Below the pieces are notes generated by a model. The model worked only from the letters and a program-made list of their open reading frames with translations, was not told the origin of the DNA and made no database searches. Of a stretch of DNA of 64,000 nt, positions 55,114-63,899 are shown in pieces. Each line of letters starts with the position of its first letter. The first letter of the stretch is position 1. Both the position numbers and the translations under genes were made by a program. Source of the stretch: Ignatzschineria sp. (lineage in GTDB: Bacteria > Pseudomonadota > Gammaproteobacteria > Cardiobacteriales > Wohlfahrtiimonadaceae); contig JASLFU010000034.1 of assembly GCA_030150405.1 (NCBI GenBank), positions 62,001 through 126,000 of the forward strand, written 5' to 3'.

Positions 55114-55197
55114 TGGTGCGAGTGGAGAGACTCGAACTCTCACGGATGAACCACTAGATCCTAAGTCTAGCGCGTATACCAATTTCGCCACACTCGC
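55114..55197 (-). tRNA. tRNA-Leu (anticodon UAG)
   Basis: The minus strand begins GCGAGTGTGGCGAAATTGGT. The anticodon stem and loop are CTAGA-CTTAGGA-TCTAG with anticodon TAG, followed by a variable arm and the T-arm GTTCGAGTC. The acceptor end CACTCGC pairs with GCGAGTG, and CCA is encoded. Class II shape with a long variable loop fits leucine. Confidence 0.95.
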
Positions 55198-55335
55198 ATA
55201 AGCCGTAAATTATACTTCTTCCCTTGATTCTGTCAAGGCCTTTTGCACATTATTTTTTGTGTGTTGCGTCATAAATTACGAATAGGTGATGATAATATAT
55301 CTACATAGAATTACAAGCAGAAAAGGGGGTGTAAA

Positions 55336-56283
55336 GTGGTTAAAAAATTAACGATACCTCTGCGAAAAGCAGAATTACTCGAAGGATTTCCGCTCTTAAG
55401 AGCGATTCCTAGCCGTAAATTACGCATGATTGGCGGCTGGTGTTTTATGGATATTTTAGGCCCTCTTACACTTAATAAAAGGAGGCGTTTAGAAGTTCCC
55501 CCTCACCCCCATATTGGTTTGCAGACCTTTAGTTGGCTCTTAAAGGGAAGGGTAGAGCATCAAGATAGTCTTGGAAATTGCGCAACAATCTCCGCAGGAG
55601 AATTGAATTTAATGACTGCGGGCCGAGGGATATTACATACGGAAGATAGCCCTAAAGAGCTGCTTGATGAAGAGCAATTACATCTCTTGCAGCTTTGGAT
55701 AGCATTGCCAAAAGGGGCTCATAATGTGGCTCCACGTTTTGATCATTATAGGGGAGCGATGCTGCCTCAATTAAAATTGCCCAATGCCCTCATTACATTA
55801 CTTGCCGGCGAATTTATGGGTAAGTCGATTGAGCAACCTCTCTATTCTGATCTGATAGCTCTCGATATCCAAACAGTTCCTCAAAAGAGTCAGATTTCTC
55901 TGCCTTTAAAAGCTCATTTTGAATATGGGGTTCTGCTTTTAGAAGGGAAAGGTACTATTCTTGATAAGAATGAAAAAATAGCTCTTACTCAAGACTCTCT
56001 TCTCTATATTGGGGTAAGTGAGGGGGAGGATCTGAAGGAGCGTACCCTCTCTTTTGAAGGGGAGGAGGCTCATCTTATTGTTATAGGGGGAGAGCCCCTT
56101 AAAGAGCCACTCTATATGTGGTGGAATTATGTTGCACCTACAGAGGAGGAGATTCGTCAGGCGGATAAGCGTTATCGGGAAGAGGATCTCATGGGTTTTC
56201 CCAATATTCCTAATGAGCCTCGAGAGCGTTTGCCATCCCCGGAGCTTCCTCGTCGTTTTTTAGAGCTTAATCGTTCTTCGTAG
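55336..56283 (+). CDS. Pirin family protein
   Basis: A 315-residue bicupin. RMIGGWCFMDILGP, VPPHPHIGLQTFSWLLKGRVEHQDSLG (metal-binding His-x-His and His) and LNLMTAGRGILHTEDSP (His-x-Glu) give the iron site of the N-terminal cupin. YMWWNYVAP is the family C-terminal mark. Bacterial pirins include quercetinase-like enzymes, and some modulate pyruvate dehydrogenase. The role here is unknown. Confidence 0.88.
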   Translation: MVKKLTIPLRKAELLEGFPLLRAIPSRKLRMIGGWCFMDILGPLTLNKRRRLEVPPHPHIGLQTFSWLLKGRVEHQDSLGNCATISAGELNLMTAGRGILHTEDSPKELLDEEQLHLLQLWIALPKGAHNVAPRFDHYRGAMLPQLKLPNALITLLAGEFMGKSIEQPLYSDLIALDIQTVPQKSQISLPLKAHFEYGVLLLEGKGTILDKNEKIALTQDSLLYIGVSEGEDLKERTLSFEGEEAHLIVIGGEPLKEPLYMWWNYVAPTEEEIRQADKRYREEDLMGFPNIPNEPRERLPSPELPRRFLELNRSS

Positions 56284-56483
56284 AGCGTGAGGCTTTATAA
56301 GAGAGATAAGCTTTTTTTATTAGCCGAGAAAAATAAAATCCCCTATTTTAATTCTATGGTTTATCGATTAACGATTTATAAGTTAACGGATAATGAAGCG
56401 TTGCCTCCTTTATGAGGAGTGCAGATAACAAATATTAATTGAATGATTTATTCATCAATATTGATCACAATTTTGGAGGTTTA

Positions 56484-57083
56484 ATGAGTTCCACATTTAC
56501 TGATTTAGTGAAGAAACGCCGTACAATTTATCATCTTGGGAGAGAGATGAAGCTTTCGGCTGAGGAGATTAACGAGATCATCTACTCAGCGATTCATGAT
56601 TCACCTTCGGCTTTTAATTCGCAATCTGCGCGTTTTGTTGTGCTGTTTAATGAGCATCATGAAAAACTTTGGGAAATTGCAAAATCTGCGCTTAAAAAGA
56701 TCGTGCCGGAAGCAGAATTTCCTGCAACGGAAGAGAGAATCAACTCCTTTAAAGCTGGTTATGGGACAGTGCTCTTTTTTGAAGATTCAGCCACGATTGA
56801 GAATTTACAAAAAGAGTATGCGCTTTATGCAGAGAATTTTCCTAAATGGTCTGAGCAATCCACCGGTATTAACCTTTATGGAGTTTGGCTAGCATTGGCG
56901 GATAATGATATTGGCGCTTCGGTTCAGCACTATAATCCATTAATTGATGAAGAGGTCTTTAAGACGTGGGATATCCCAAGCAGCTGGCAATTAAAGGCGC
57001 AGATGCCCTTTGGATCCATTGAGTCCCCAGCAGCTGAAAAAGCATATTTAGAAAGAGAGAGTCGATTTAAGACCTTTAAGTAA
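56484..57083 (+). CDS. Nitroreductase family protein (Frm2/Hbn1-like)
   Basis: A 199-residue FMN-fold protein. MSSTFTDLVKKRRTIYHLGR and SPSAFNSQSARFVVLFNEHHEKLWEI match the fungal Frm2/Hbn1 and bacterial relatives rather than NfsA/NfsB. SIQHYNP-like (SVQHYNPLID) and MPFGSIESPA end the fold. ATG 56484 with GGAGG is the correct start; the open frame upstream has no signal. Substrate unknown. Confidence 0.88.
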   Translation: MSSTFTDLVKKRRTIYHLGREMKLSAEEINEIIYSAIHDSPSAFNSQSARFVVLFNEHHEKLWEIAKSALKKIVPEAEFPATEERINSFKAGYGTVLFFEDSATIENLQKEYALYAENFPKWSEQSTGINLYGVWLALADNDIGASVQHYNPLIDEEVFKTWDIPSSWQLKAQMPFGSIESPAAEKAYLERESRFKTFK

Positions 57084-57127
57084 TCTAAGTAATCTGTCTC
57101 TTTGTAATTTTTAAAAGACTTATAGTG

Positions 57128-57160
57128 AGCCCGCTTGTAAAAAGAGCGGGCTTTTTCTTT
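57128..57160 (+). terminator. Intrinsic terminator after the nitroreductase gene
   Basis: AGCCCGCT (57128-57135) and AGCGGGCT (57145-57152), perfect, followed by TTTTCTTTT. Confidence 0.88.
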
Positions 57161-57214
57161 TCCCGGGCTAAGAAATGTGCTAATGAATAGAAGAAAAGTA
57201 CCGGAGGAGGGCGT

Positions 57215-58432
57215 ATGAATAGTTGGTTAGCGGTAGAAAATACAGTAGGACTTTGGGCATTTCTTTTAGGAAGTGCAACTGTAGCGATCTTAATTGAGCA
57301 GCGTTATCGATGGTCAGCGAAGATTCCCGGGGCGGTTATCGCTCTCTTTATAGCGCTATTGGCGTCAAACTTTAATCTTGTCCCTAAAGATGCTCCGGTG
57401 TTCGATGCTGTCTGGAGCTATGTAGTTCCTTTTGCAATTCCGTTGCTTCTTTTTCAGGTAAATATCCGTTCTATCTTTCGAGAGAGTCGGCGATTACTCT
57501 TTATCTTTTTAATGAGCTCCTTAGGCACGATGATGGGAGCGGTAGTGGCTTTCTTTCTCTTTAGAGATGCCATTCCGGAGCTCGATAAGGTCAGTGGAAT
57601 GATTAGTGCTTCCTATATCGGGGGCGGTGTTAATTTTGCAGCGATGACCGCTAAGCTAGCCCCGAGCCAAGATATTATCGCGTCCACTATTGTGGCGGAT
57701 AATCTAATTATGGCGCTCTACTTTATTGTGCTTTTAGCGGTGGCGTCTATTGGCTCTATTCGCCGGTTTTATGGGTCTCCCCATATGGATGGAGTAGAGC
57801 AGGAGGCAAGTAAACAAAAGGGAGCAACATTGGCGGAAGCCTATTGGCAACCTAAAGCGATCTCTCTAAGGGATATTGCGATTAATATTGCAGCTTCCAT
57901 GTTATTAGTGGCGATCTCTTTTAAGCTGTCGGATCTATTGCAACCACTCCATCAATATAAAACAAACATTATTTTAGAGATCTTTATCGGTTTGATGACC
58001 GATAAATACCTAATCTTAACGACGTTAACATTTGTGGTCCTTTTCCTTTTTGAGTCTCAATTTAAAAAGTTAGAGGGCAGCCAAGAGCTCGGCACTTATG
58101 CGATCTATATCTTTTTTGTAGTGATCGGCTTGCCCGCTTCAATCCCCTTAATCTTGCAAAATGCTCCCTTACTGCTCCTCTTTGTAGTTTTGATTATGCT
58201 CGTTAATTTAGGGGTGACTCTCTTCTTTGGTAAGCTCTTTAAATTTACGATTGAGGAGATCGTGCTTGCCTGTAATGCTAATGTAGGTGGCCCAACAACG
58301 GCAGCAGCTATGGCGATCGGCTCAGGATGGCGCAATCTTGTGGGCCCGATTTTAGTTGTGGGAACCGTCGGTTATGTTTTAGGTAACTATGCGGGGACGA
58401 TTATTCAGATTCTGTTAGCCAAATTTATGTAG
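57215..58432 (+). CDS. DUF819 family membrane protein (YjcL-like)
   Basis: A 405-residue protein with about eleven hydrophobic segments. ASYIGGGVNFAAMTAKLAPS, TIVADNLIMALYF and the second-half copy LACNANVGGPTTAAAMAIGSGW show the repeated G-G-x-x-N/T pattern typical of DUF819. Likely a transporter; no substrate is known. TACCGGAGGAGGG gives a strong ribosome binding site. Confidence 0.85.
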   Translation: MNSWLAVENTVGLWAFLLGSATVAILIEQRYRWSAKIPGAVIALFIALLASNFNLVPKDAPVFDAVWSYVVPFAIPLLLFQVNIRSIFRESRRLLFIFLMSSLGTMMGAVVAFFLFRDAIPELDKVSGMISASYIGGGVNFAAMTAKLAPSQDIIASTIVADNLIMALYFIVLLAVASIGSIRRFYGSPHMDGVEQEASKQKGATLAEAYWQPKAISLRDIAINIAASMLLVAISFKLSDLLQPLHQYKTNIILEIFIGLMTDKYLILTTLTFVVLFLFESQFKKLEGSQELGTYAIYIFFVVIGLPASIPLILQNAPLLLLFVVLIMLVNLGVTLFFGKLFKFTIEEIVLACNANVGGPTTAAAMAIGSGWRNLVGPILVVGTVGYVLGNYAGTIIQILLAKFM

Positions 58433-58465
58433 ATGTTTAGCGTTGTTTTAAATTTTCTTAATTAA

Positions 58466-58507
58466 AAAAAAGCCCGCAAACTGCTCTATAGCAGGGCGGG
58501 CTTTTTT
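58466..58507. terminator. Bidirectional terminator between DUF819 gene and rnd
   Basis: AAAGCCCGC (58469-58477) and GCGGGCTTT (58496-58504) enclose a second stem (CTGC/GCAG). A's on the left and T's on the right let it serve both converging transcripts. Confidence 0.85.
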
Positions 58508-58513
58508 AGGGGA

Positions 58514-59386
58514 TTAACCATTTTCCCAGAAATTGCGAATGGTGCGAATAAGTCTTGCGCGAATATCATCGTTATAGCTCTTAATGGCGAAATCATCCTC
58601 AAGATGATGATTGGGCTCGCTGTAATCTTGAGATAAACGAATTAAAATATCATCTTTAATCAACCAACGTTTTGGCAGATCTCGTTGAATCGCCATAAGC
58701 TCTCGCATCTTTGCTAAAGCTTTTAAAAGAGAGAGTGCATCCCCCTTCACACGATTTTTCCCTTTAACTTTTTTCCACGCCTCTTCAACATTAGGGGCAT
58801 AGCGTTCCGGCTCTGTCAGAGGCAGAAAAGCATTTTTGAGAGCTTTTTCTCTATTTTGGGATTTAATTTCTCTATCGATCTTTTCGTAACATTCAATAAG
58901 ATGCAATACATCATTATAAGCGTAGCGAATCTGATCTCGGGAGAGTGGCCTTTGATCCCATCGTGTACGAGCTTCATCATGCTCAAGCTCAACATCGCAA
59001 TAGCTTTTTACCATATCCCGATAGCTGATAGGATGCTTAACATCGCCCACAATTTGAATAGCGATCTGGGTGTCATATACAGGTGAGGGGAGAATTTTTA
59101 GAGCGTGAGTAATGGTCTCTAAATCTTGGCTAGCGGCGTGAAATATCTTTGTGATATGAGGCGCAGTGAGTAGCTTTGCTAGAAGATCCAGATTAGAAAT
59201 TTTAAGAGGATCAACACAAACTGCTTCAGTTTTCGTCGCTAGCTGAATAAGACATAACTTTGGAAAGTATGTCTTTACACGCATAAATTCTGTATCTACC
59301 GCAATTAGGGAGATTTTCTCTAATTGTTCTAAACACCATTTATCGAGCGCTTCTTGCTCTTTAAAATAGTGGTATTGAATCGTCAT
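58514..59386 (-). CDS. rnd: Ribonuclease D, short form
   Basis: A 3'-5' exoribonuclease for tRNA 3' maturation. The DEDDy acidic residues are visible: VDTEFMR, HAASQDLET, and YAYNDVLHL with the tyrosine. About one HRDC domain follows (LLKALAKMRELMAIQRDLPKRWLIKDDIL). At 290 residues it is much shorter than E. coli RNase D (375), lacking the second C-terminal helical domain. Start ATG 59386 is preceded by AAAGAAG. An ATG at 59404 is also in frame. Confidence 0.9.
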   Translation of the reverse strand: MTIQYHYFKEQEALDKWCLEQLEKISLIAVDTEFMRVKTYFPKLCLIQLATKTEAVCVDPLKISNLDLLAKLLTAPHITKIFHAASQDLETITHALKILPSPVYDTQIAIQIVGDVKHPISYRDMVKSYCDVELEHDEARTRWDQRPLSRDQIRYAYNDVLHLIECYEKIDREIKSQNREKALKNAFLPLTEPERYAPNVEEAWKKVKGKNRVKGDALSLLKALAKMRELMAIQRDLPKRWLIKDDILIRLSQDYSEPNHHLEDDFAIKSYNDDIRARLIRTIRNFWENG

Positions 59387-59601
59387 GGAATCTTCTTTAT
59401 TCATAATTTAAAGGCTCGATTATACGTCTTCAGAGAAGATTTATCGATGATGAAATTCCTACAGGATTCTCTTTAATAGAGTGAAGATTGAAAAATAATA
59501 GGGCTTAAAAGCCGTTATAAAAGCTCTATACTGAAGAGTGTGATCTTTAAATCGCTAGAATAGTGCCCTTAAAACTCTATAGGATGCATAAAGGAGAATT
59601 T

Positions 59602-60414
59602 ATGACCCCATTTACCGCCCATCAAGCACTACCTTATCTTATTCAATATCGCGAAAAGTCCCCCTTAATTCACTGCTTAACTAACGATGTGGTGCAAAAT
59701 TTTACAGCAAATCTTTTACTCGCATCGGGGGGTGTTCCGGCGATGATCCCAGCGGTGGAGGAAGCGGCAGAATTTACAACGATCGCAAGTGCACTTTTAA
59801 TTAATGTGGGGACGGTAACAACTCAGATGGCTGAGGCGATGTTACTATCTGCAAAAACGGCGCATGATACCGGTACACCATGGGTTCTCGATCCTGTAGC
59901 GATCGGCCCTGCACTCTATTTTAGAAGTGGTGTAGTGCATGATCTTCTCACCTTTAAACCTACAGTGATTAGAGGGAATCCTGCAGAAATTTTGGTATTG
60001 GCGGGAAAAGAGGCCTCAGCGCAAGGTCCCGATTCAAAAGAGAGTATTGAGGCAGGGCTGCAAGCTGCTAAAGAGGTGGCTCGGGAGTTTAAGACCATTG
60101 TGGCCGTGACGGGGGAGAAAGATTACATTACAGATGGTGAGCGGGGTTACATAGTTGAAGGGGGAACAGCGCTTTTGACAAAAATCACCGGGGCGGGCTG
60201 TGCATTATCAGCCTTAGTGGCGGGCTTTATTGGCTCGAGTATGGATACTTTAGAGGCAACGGCTGCGGCCTCCTTTTATCTAAAAATGGCAGGGGAGTGG
60301 GCCGAAAAAGCGAGCGCAGGCAAAGGATTGGGCAGTTTTGCTGTAGCTTATTTAGATGCGATTTCACAGATTATGCCCGGAGATCTATTAGCGCTTAGCG
60401 AGGAGATGCAATGA
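59602..60414 (+). CDS. thiM: Hydroxyethylthiazole kinase
   Basis: Phosphorylates salvaged 4-methyl-5-(2-hydroxyethyl)thiazole. The 270-residue ribokinase-like protein has SPLIHCLTNDVVQNFTANLLLASGG, DPVAIG, VIRGNPAEIL and the catalytic GAGCALSALVAGF. ATG 59602 follows AAGGAG. Its stop overlaps an upstream ATG of the thiE frame (ATGA). First gene of a thiM-thiE-thiD salvage cluster. No TPP riboswitch is visible before it. Confidence 0.95.
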   Translation: MTPFTAHQALPYLIQYREKSPLIHCLTNDVVQNFTANLLLASGGVPAMIPAVEEAAEFTTIASALLINVGTVTTQMAEAMLLSAKTAHDTGTPWVLDPVAIGPALYFRSGVVHDLLTFKPTVIRGNPAEILVLAGKEASAQGPDSKESIEAGLQAAKEVAREFKTIVAVTGEKDYITDGERGYIVEGGTALLTKITGAGCALSALVAGFIGSSMDTLEATAAASFYLKMAGEWAEKASAGKGLGSFAVAYLDAISQIMPGDLLALSEEMQ

Positions 60415-60464
60415 TAACCCCTTCAACAAATCGATTAAATGCAGCTAGAAAGGAGGATTTCAAG

Positions 60465-61193
60465 ATGAGCTTTCGTTATGATTTTGATCTCTCACTCTAT
60501 CTTGTGCTCGATCCCGAGTTGTGCGGTGGCATTACTGGGATGGTTCAAACAGTGAAGGAGGGAATTCATAATGGTGTTACCTTCGTTCAACTACGTTCTG
60601 AAAAAGAGATGGATAAAAAATATTGGTATGAAGCAGGTATCGCTATTAAAAGGGTGATTGATCAATATAATGCCGAGCTTAGTGCGCGAAAAGGTAAAGA
60701 GAGCCGCATCACCTTTGTGGTGAATGATCATATCGATGTTGCTTTAGCTATTGATGCCGATGGAGCCCACGTGGGGCAGAAGGACCTTCCAGTTCATCTT
60801 GTACGGCAATTACTTGGGGAGGAGAAGATTGTTGGGCTTTCGGTCGGGAATAGAGAAGAGCTTACGGCGGTAGATCGCACTATTGTGGATTATATCGGTA
60901 TCGGCCCGGCTTTTACGACTTCAACAAAAAGGGATGCGCGCCAAGCACTGTCGCCCGCAGGAGTTGAGAAGATCATTAAAGTAAGAGATGAAAATGTTCC
61001 AATCGCTCAAGAGGGATCATGGTCACTTCCTGCAGTTGGGATCGGGGGGGTAACAGCGCAGAATGCCGAATCTCTATTAATGGCAGGGGTAGAGGGGATC
61101 GCCGTTGTATCTGCCATTTGTGGGCAGCCTGATCCAGGAGCTTCAGCTAAAGAGCTTGCCCATATTGTTCAAAAGGCAAAGGATGTAAAATAA
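60465..61193 (+). CDS. thiE: Thiamine-phosphate synthase
   Basis: Joins HMP-PP and thiazole phosphate to thiamine phosphate. The 242-residue TIM barrel has VTFVQLRSEKEMDKK, the pyrophosphate-binding VVNDHIDVALAIDADGAHVGQKDLP, VGLSVGNREEL, DYIGIGPAFTTSTKRDA and the phosphate loop VGIGGVTAQNAESLLMAGVEGIAV. ATG 60465 has AGGAGG eight bases upstream and is preferred to the ATG at 60411 that overlaps thiM. Confidence 0.94.
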   Translation: MSFRYDFDLSLYLVLDPELCGGITGMVQTVKEGIHNGVTFVQLRSEKEMDKKYWYEAGIAIKRVIDQYNAELSARKGKESRITFVVNDHIDVALAIDADGAHVGQKDLPVHLVRQLLGEEKIVGLSVGNREELTAVDRTIVDYIGIGPAFTTSTKRDARQALSPAGVEKIIKVRDENVPIAQEGSWSLPAVGIGGVTAQNAESLLMAGVEGIAVVSAICGQPDPGASAKELAHIVQKAKDVK

Positions 61194-61306
61194 TGTAGAT
61201 TGATTGATCAATAGAATATTGAATCTTTAAAGATAAGCGGCCTTTGTTTATAAAAAGATCGATTAAGCAGAGTGCGTTTACCCATTGTGAAATGAAGGAG
61301 AAATCA

Positions 61307-62119
61307 ATGGTATATAAAGTATTAACAATTGCAGGATCAGACCCCAGTGGAGGGGCGGGTATTCAGGCGGATTTAAAGGCCTTTTCGGCGCTAGGAGCGT
61401 ATGGTATGTCTGTGATTGCAGCGCTGACCGCTCAAAGCACTCAAGGAGTTGATGGTGTTCTCCCGATTGCTACAGATTTTATCGAGGCGCAATTTAACTC
61501 TGTATATAAAGATATTAAGATCGACGCGGTAAAGATGGGGGCATTAGTCAATAGTGAAATCGTCAATTGTGTTGCCGATCTGTTAGAGAAAAATCCAATC
61601 CCCTTTATTGTGCTCGATACTGTGATGATTGCCAAAGGGGGGCATCCTCTCTTAAAGGAGGAAGCGGTGGATTCTATTCGCACCCGTCTATTGCCTTTAG
61701 CCTCCGTAATTACCCCAAATCTCCCCGAGGCGGCAGAACTTTTAGGCCGCTCTGTGGCCACAAATGAAGATGAGATGGCAGAGCAGGGAGAAGCACTCCT
61801 TAAACTCGGTACAGAAGCCGTATTGATGAAGGGCGGGCATTTAGAAAGTGATACCAGTCCCGATCTTTTAGTGACTCAAGAGGGGATTCATCGCTTTATG
61901 AGCCCTCGCTATCAGACAAAAAATACCCACGGCACGGGATGCACCTTATCGGCTGCGATTACAGCACTCTATCCCCAATATGGTTTAGTAGAGGCGGTTA
62001 AACGCGCAAAAGAGTATATCGATGGTGCAATCGCCCATGCCGATAGCCTTAAAATTGGCCAAGGGATTGGGCCTACCCACCACTTTTATCAATGGTGGAA
62101 TGTGGAGGAAGAGAGCTAG
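61307..62119 (+). CDS. thiD: Hydroxymethylpyrimidine/phosphomethylpyrimidine kinase
   Basis: Makes HMP-PP in two phosphorylations. The 270-residue ribokinase-fold product starts YKVLTIAGSDPSGGAGIQAD and has ALTAQSTQGV, VKMGAL, ITPNLPEAAEL, LMKGGHL and the catalytic NTHGTGCTLSAAI. ATG 61307 follows AAGGAG. The ORF extends upstream, but that part is untypical. A 113-base gap separates it from thiE. Confidence 0.95.
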   Translation: MVYKVLTIAGSDPSGGAGIQADLKAFSALGAYGMSVIAALTAQSTQGVDGVLPIATDFIEAQFNSVYKDIKIDAVKMGALVNSEIVNCVADLLEKNPIPFIVLDTVMIAKGGHPLLKEEAVDSIRTRLLPLASVITPNLPEAAELLGRSVATNEDEMAEQGEALLKLGTEAVLMKGGHLESDTSPDLLVTQEGIHRFMSPRYQTKNTHGTGCTLSAAITALYPQYGLVEAVKRAKEYIDGAIAHADSLKIGQGIGPTHHFYQWWNVEEES

Positions 62120-62168
62120 CGCTATAGCGCTGTGTTATAGATTCCTCTATTAAATGGAGATAGTGATG

Positions 62169-62196
62169 CCGCCTCTCTTATCGGGAGGCGGTTTTT
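62169..62196 (+). terminator. Intrinsic terminator of the thi cluster
   Basis: CCGCCTC (62169-62175) and GAGGCGG (62185-62191), followed by TTTTT. Confidence 0.88.
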
Positions 62197-62207
62197 ATAT
62201 GGAAGAA

Positions 62208-63899
62208 TCAGTGTCCACTATTGGGTTGGGGAGCTTCATCTGAGTGAGCTAAGCGGCCAAGTAAGAGAGTTTCCGCCAAATCGATCTCATAAAGTAGTTT
62301 GGTGTAATTTTCTGGGGTGATGCTCTTTTCTGCATGGAGCTGATAGAGCTTTCCTCGTTGGGCTCGAATAGCGGCAAAGCGGGCGCGTATTTCGATGGCA
62401 TCGGCTTCTGGACTATGCTCTAATTGCCCATTTACTCGCTCTGTATCGTGAATAATGCGAGAACTTATCTCATTGATCGCCATGGTTTCCGCTTCATCTT
62501 CTGTATCTGCTAAAAGACGCGCCTCTAAAGTTTTAATGGCTTCTGTGGCAGCATTGGTCATCTCGGCGCGTACATAACGCTCATTTTCCATCGACTCTGT
62601 AAGATCAAGTGTAAATTTTTTCAATAAGATGGGGAGTAAAATCACCGCAACTAGGAGGGAAAGTAGAATCACGCCCACAGAGAGAAAGAGCACTTGATAT
62701 CGGGAGGGAAAAGGCGTTACAGGATCATGAGAAATAAGCAGCGGTATGGAGAGCGCTGCCGCTAAAGTGACGGTTCCTCGAACGCCGGAGAAGGTTAAAA
62801 TAAGTAGCTCTCGAATAGAGAAGGCGCTAAATTTAAGAGGTTTTCGCTTGGCGATAATGGGGCTTATACTACGTAGAAAGAGCAACCAAAGAAAGCGCAC
62901 AGCCATAAGAGCGCCATAAATAATGAAGATATCGGAAAAGAGTGCCATAAATGAGATGCTAGGATCACGCTCTAATTGCTCAAGAGAGGTGCTTAAAATC
63001 CCAGGAATCTGTAGGCCGAGCATTAAGAAGACAGTCCCATTTAAGATATATTCTAAGAGAGACCAGATACTATTTGCCCGTAATCTTAAGGTAATAGGAG
63101 CTGTTTGGAAGATGCGGGAATAGCCAATGGTCATTCCAGCGCTTACGGCAGAGAGAATACCGGAAAGGCCCATGACTTCTGCGACGGCATAAACGGTAAA
63201 GGGAAGAAGCAGGAGCATAATCATCTGCGTTGCGGGTTCTTCTTCGTGAAACGAGCGTAGAGCACGCATAATACGAATATAGAGCAGAGTAAAGAGAACG
63301 CCCACTAAAATGCCGCCGAGAGCCATTTTTATAAAGGTTAAACCTAAAATCCCGTAATCTTCAAGAGAGTTAAGTGTTGTAGCACCAATGGCGACAGCGA
63401 TTGCAAATTTTAAGGAGACCAGCGCCGAAGCATCATTCATAAGCGCCTCGCCTTCTAAAAGTTGAGTCATAGATCGGCTTAAACGCCCCTTACCCACAAT
63501 GCTAGAGAGTGCAACAGCATCGGTAGGAGAGAGCACTGCCGCAAGGGCAAAGGACACCACAAGAGGCATTGAAGGAATCACCCAGTGAATCATTGTGCCT
63601 ACACCTGCTACCGTGATAAAGACGAGAACCATCGCTAAACTTAAGATCTCTCGGGAGGAGTGCATAAACTCATGGAGAGGCATTCTTCGCCCATCTTCAA
63701 AGAGGAGTGGGGGAATAAAGAGGAGCAGAAAGAGCTCAGGATTAAATTCCACATGAAAGCCAATATCGGGCCAAGCAATGAGAGCTCCAAAGAGAATCTG
63801 CATAAAGGGGAGAGGAAAATTAAACGGGATAATTTTATCGATTGTCCCGGCGATGGCCACAAGAAAGATCATCGCTAAAACGGTAAAGAGTATGGACAT
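62208..63899 (-). CDS. Na+/H+ antiporter, CPA1 (NhaP/YjcE) family
   Basis: A 563-residue protein: about twelve membrane helices to residue ~430, then a cytoplasmic tail of about 120 residues rich in charged helices. CPA1 patterns include LLLFIPPLLFEDGRRMP, LSPTDAVALSSIVGKGRLS, the ion-binding EGEALMNDASALVSLKFA, and LTFSGVRGTVTLAAALSIP. GGGGAG lies five bases before the ATG. It uses the proton gradient to expel Na+ or K+. Confidence 0.92.
   Translation of the reverse strand: MSILFTVLAMIFLVAIAGTIDKIIPFNFPLPFMQILFGALIAWPDIGFHVEFNPELFLLLFIPPLLFEDGRRMPLHEFMHSSREILSLAMVLVFITVAGVGTMIHWVIPSMPLVVSFALAAVLSPTDAVALSSIVGKGRLSRSMTQLLEGEALMNDASALVSLKFAIAVAIGATTLNSLEDYGILGLTFIKMALGGILVGVLFTLLYIRIMRALRSFHEEEPATQMIMLLLLPFTVYAVAEVMGLSGILSAVSAGMTIGYSRIFQTAPITLRLRANSIWSLLEYILNGTVFLMLGLQIPGILSTSLEQLERDPSISFMALFSDIFIIYGALMAVRFLWLLFLRSISPIIAKRKPLKFSAFSIRELLILTFSGVRGTVTLAAALSIPLLISHDPVTPFPSRYQVLFLSVGVILLSLLVAVILLPILLKKFTLDLTESMENERYVRAEMTNAATEAIKTLEARLLADTEDEAETMAINEISSRIIHDTERVNGQLEHSPEADAIEIRARFAAIRAQRGKLYQLHAEKSITPENYTKLLYEIDLAETLLLGRLAHSDEAPQPNSGH

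Noticed and set aside
59405..59601. Looked for a TPP riboswitch before thiM
   Set aside because: None of the conserved thi-box elements was found by eye.
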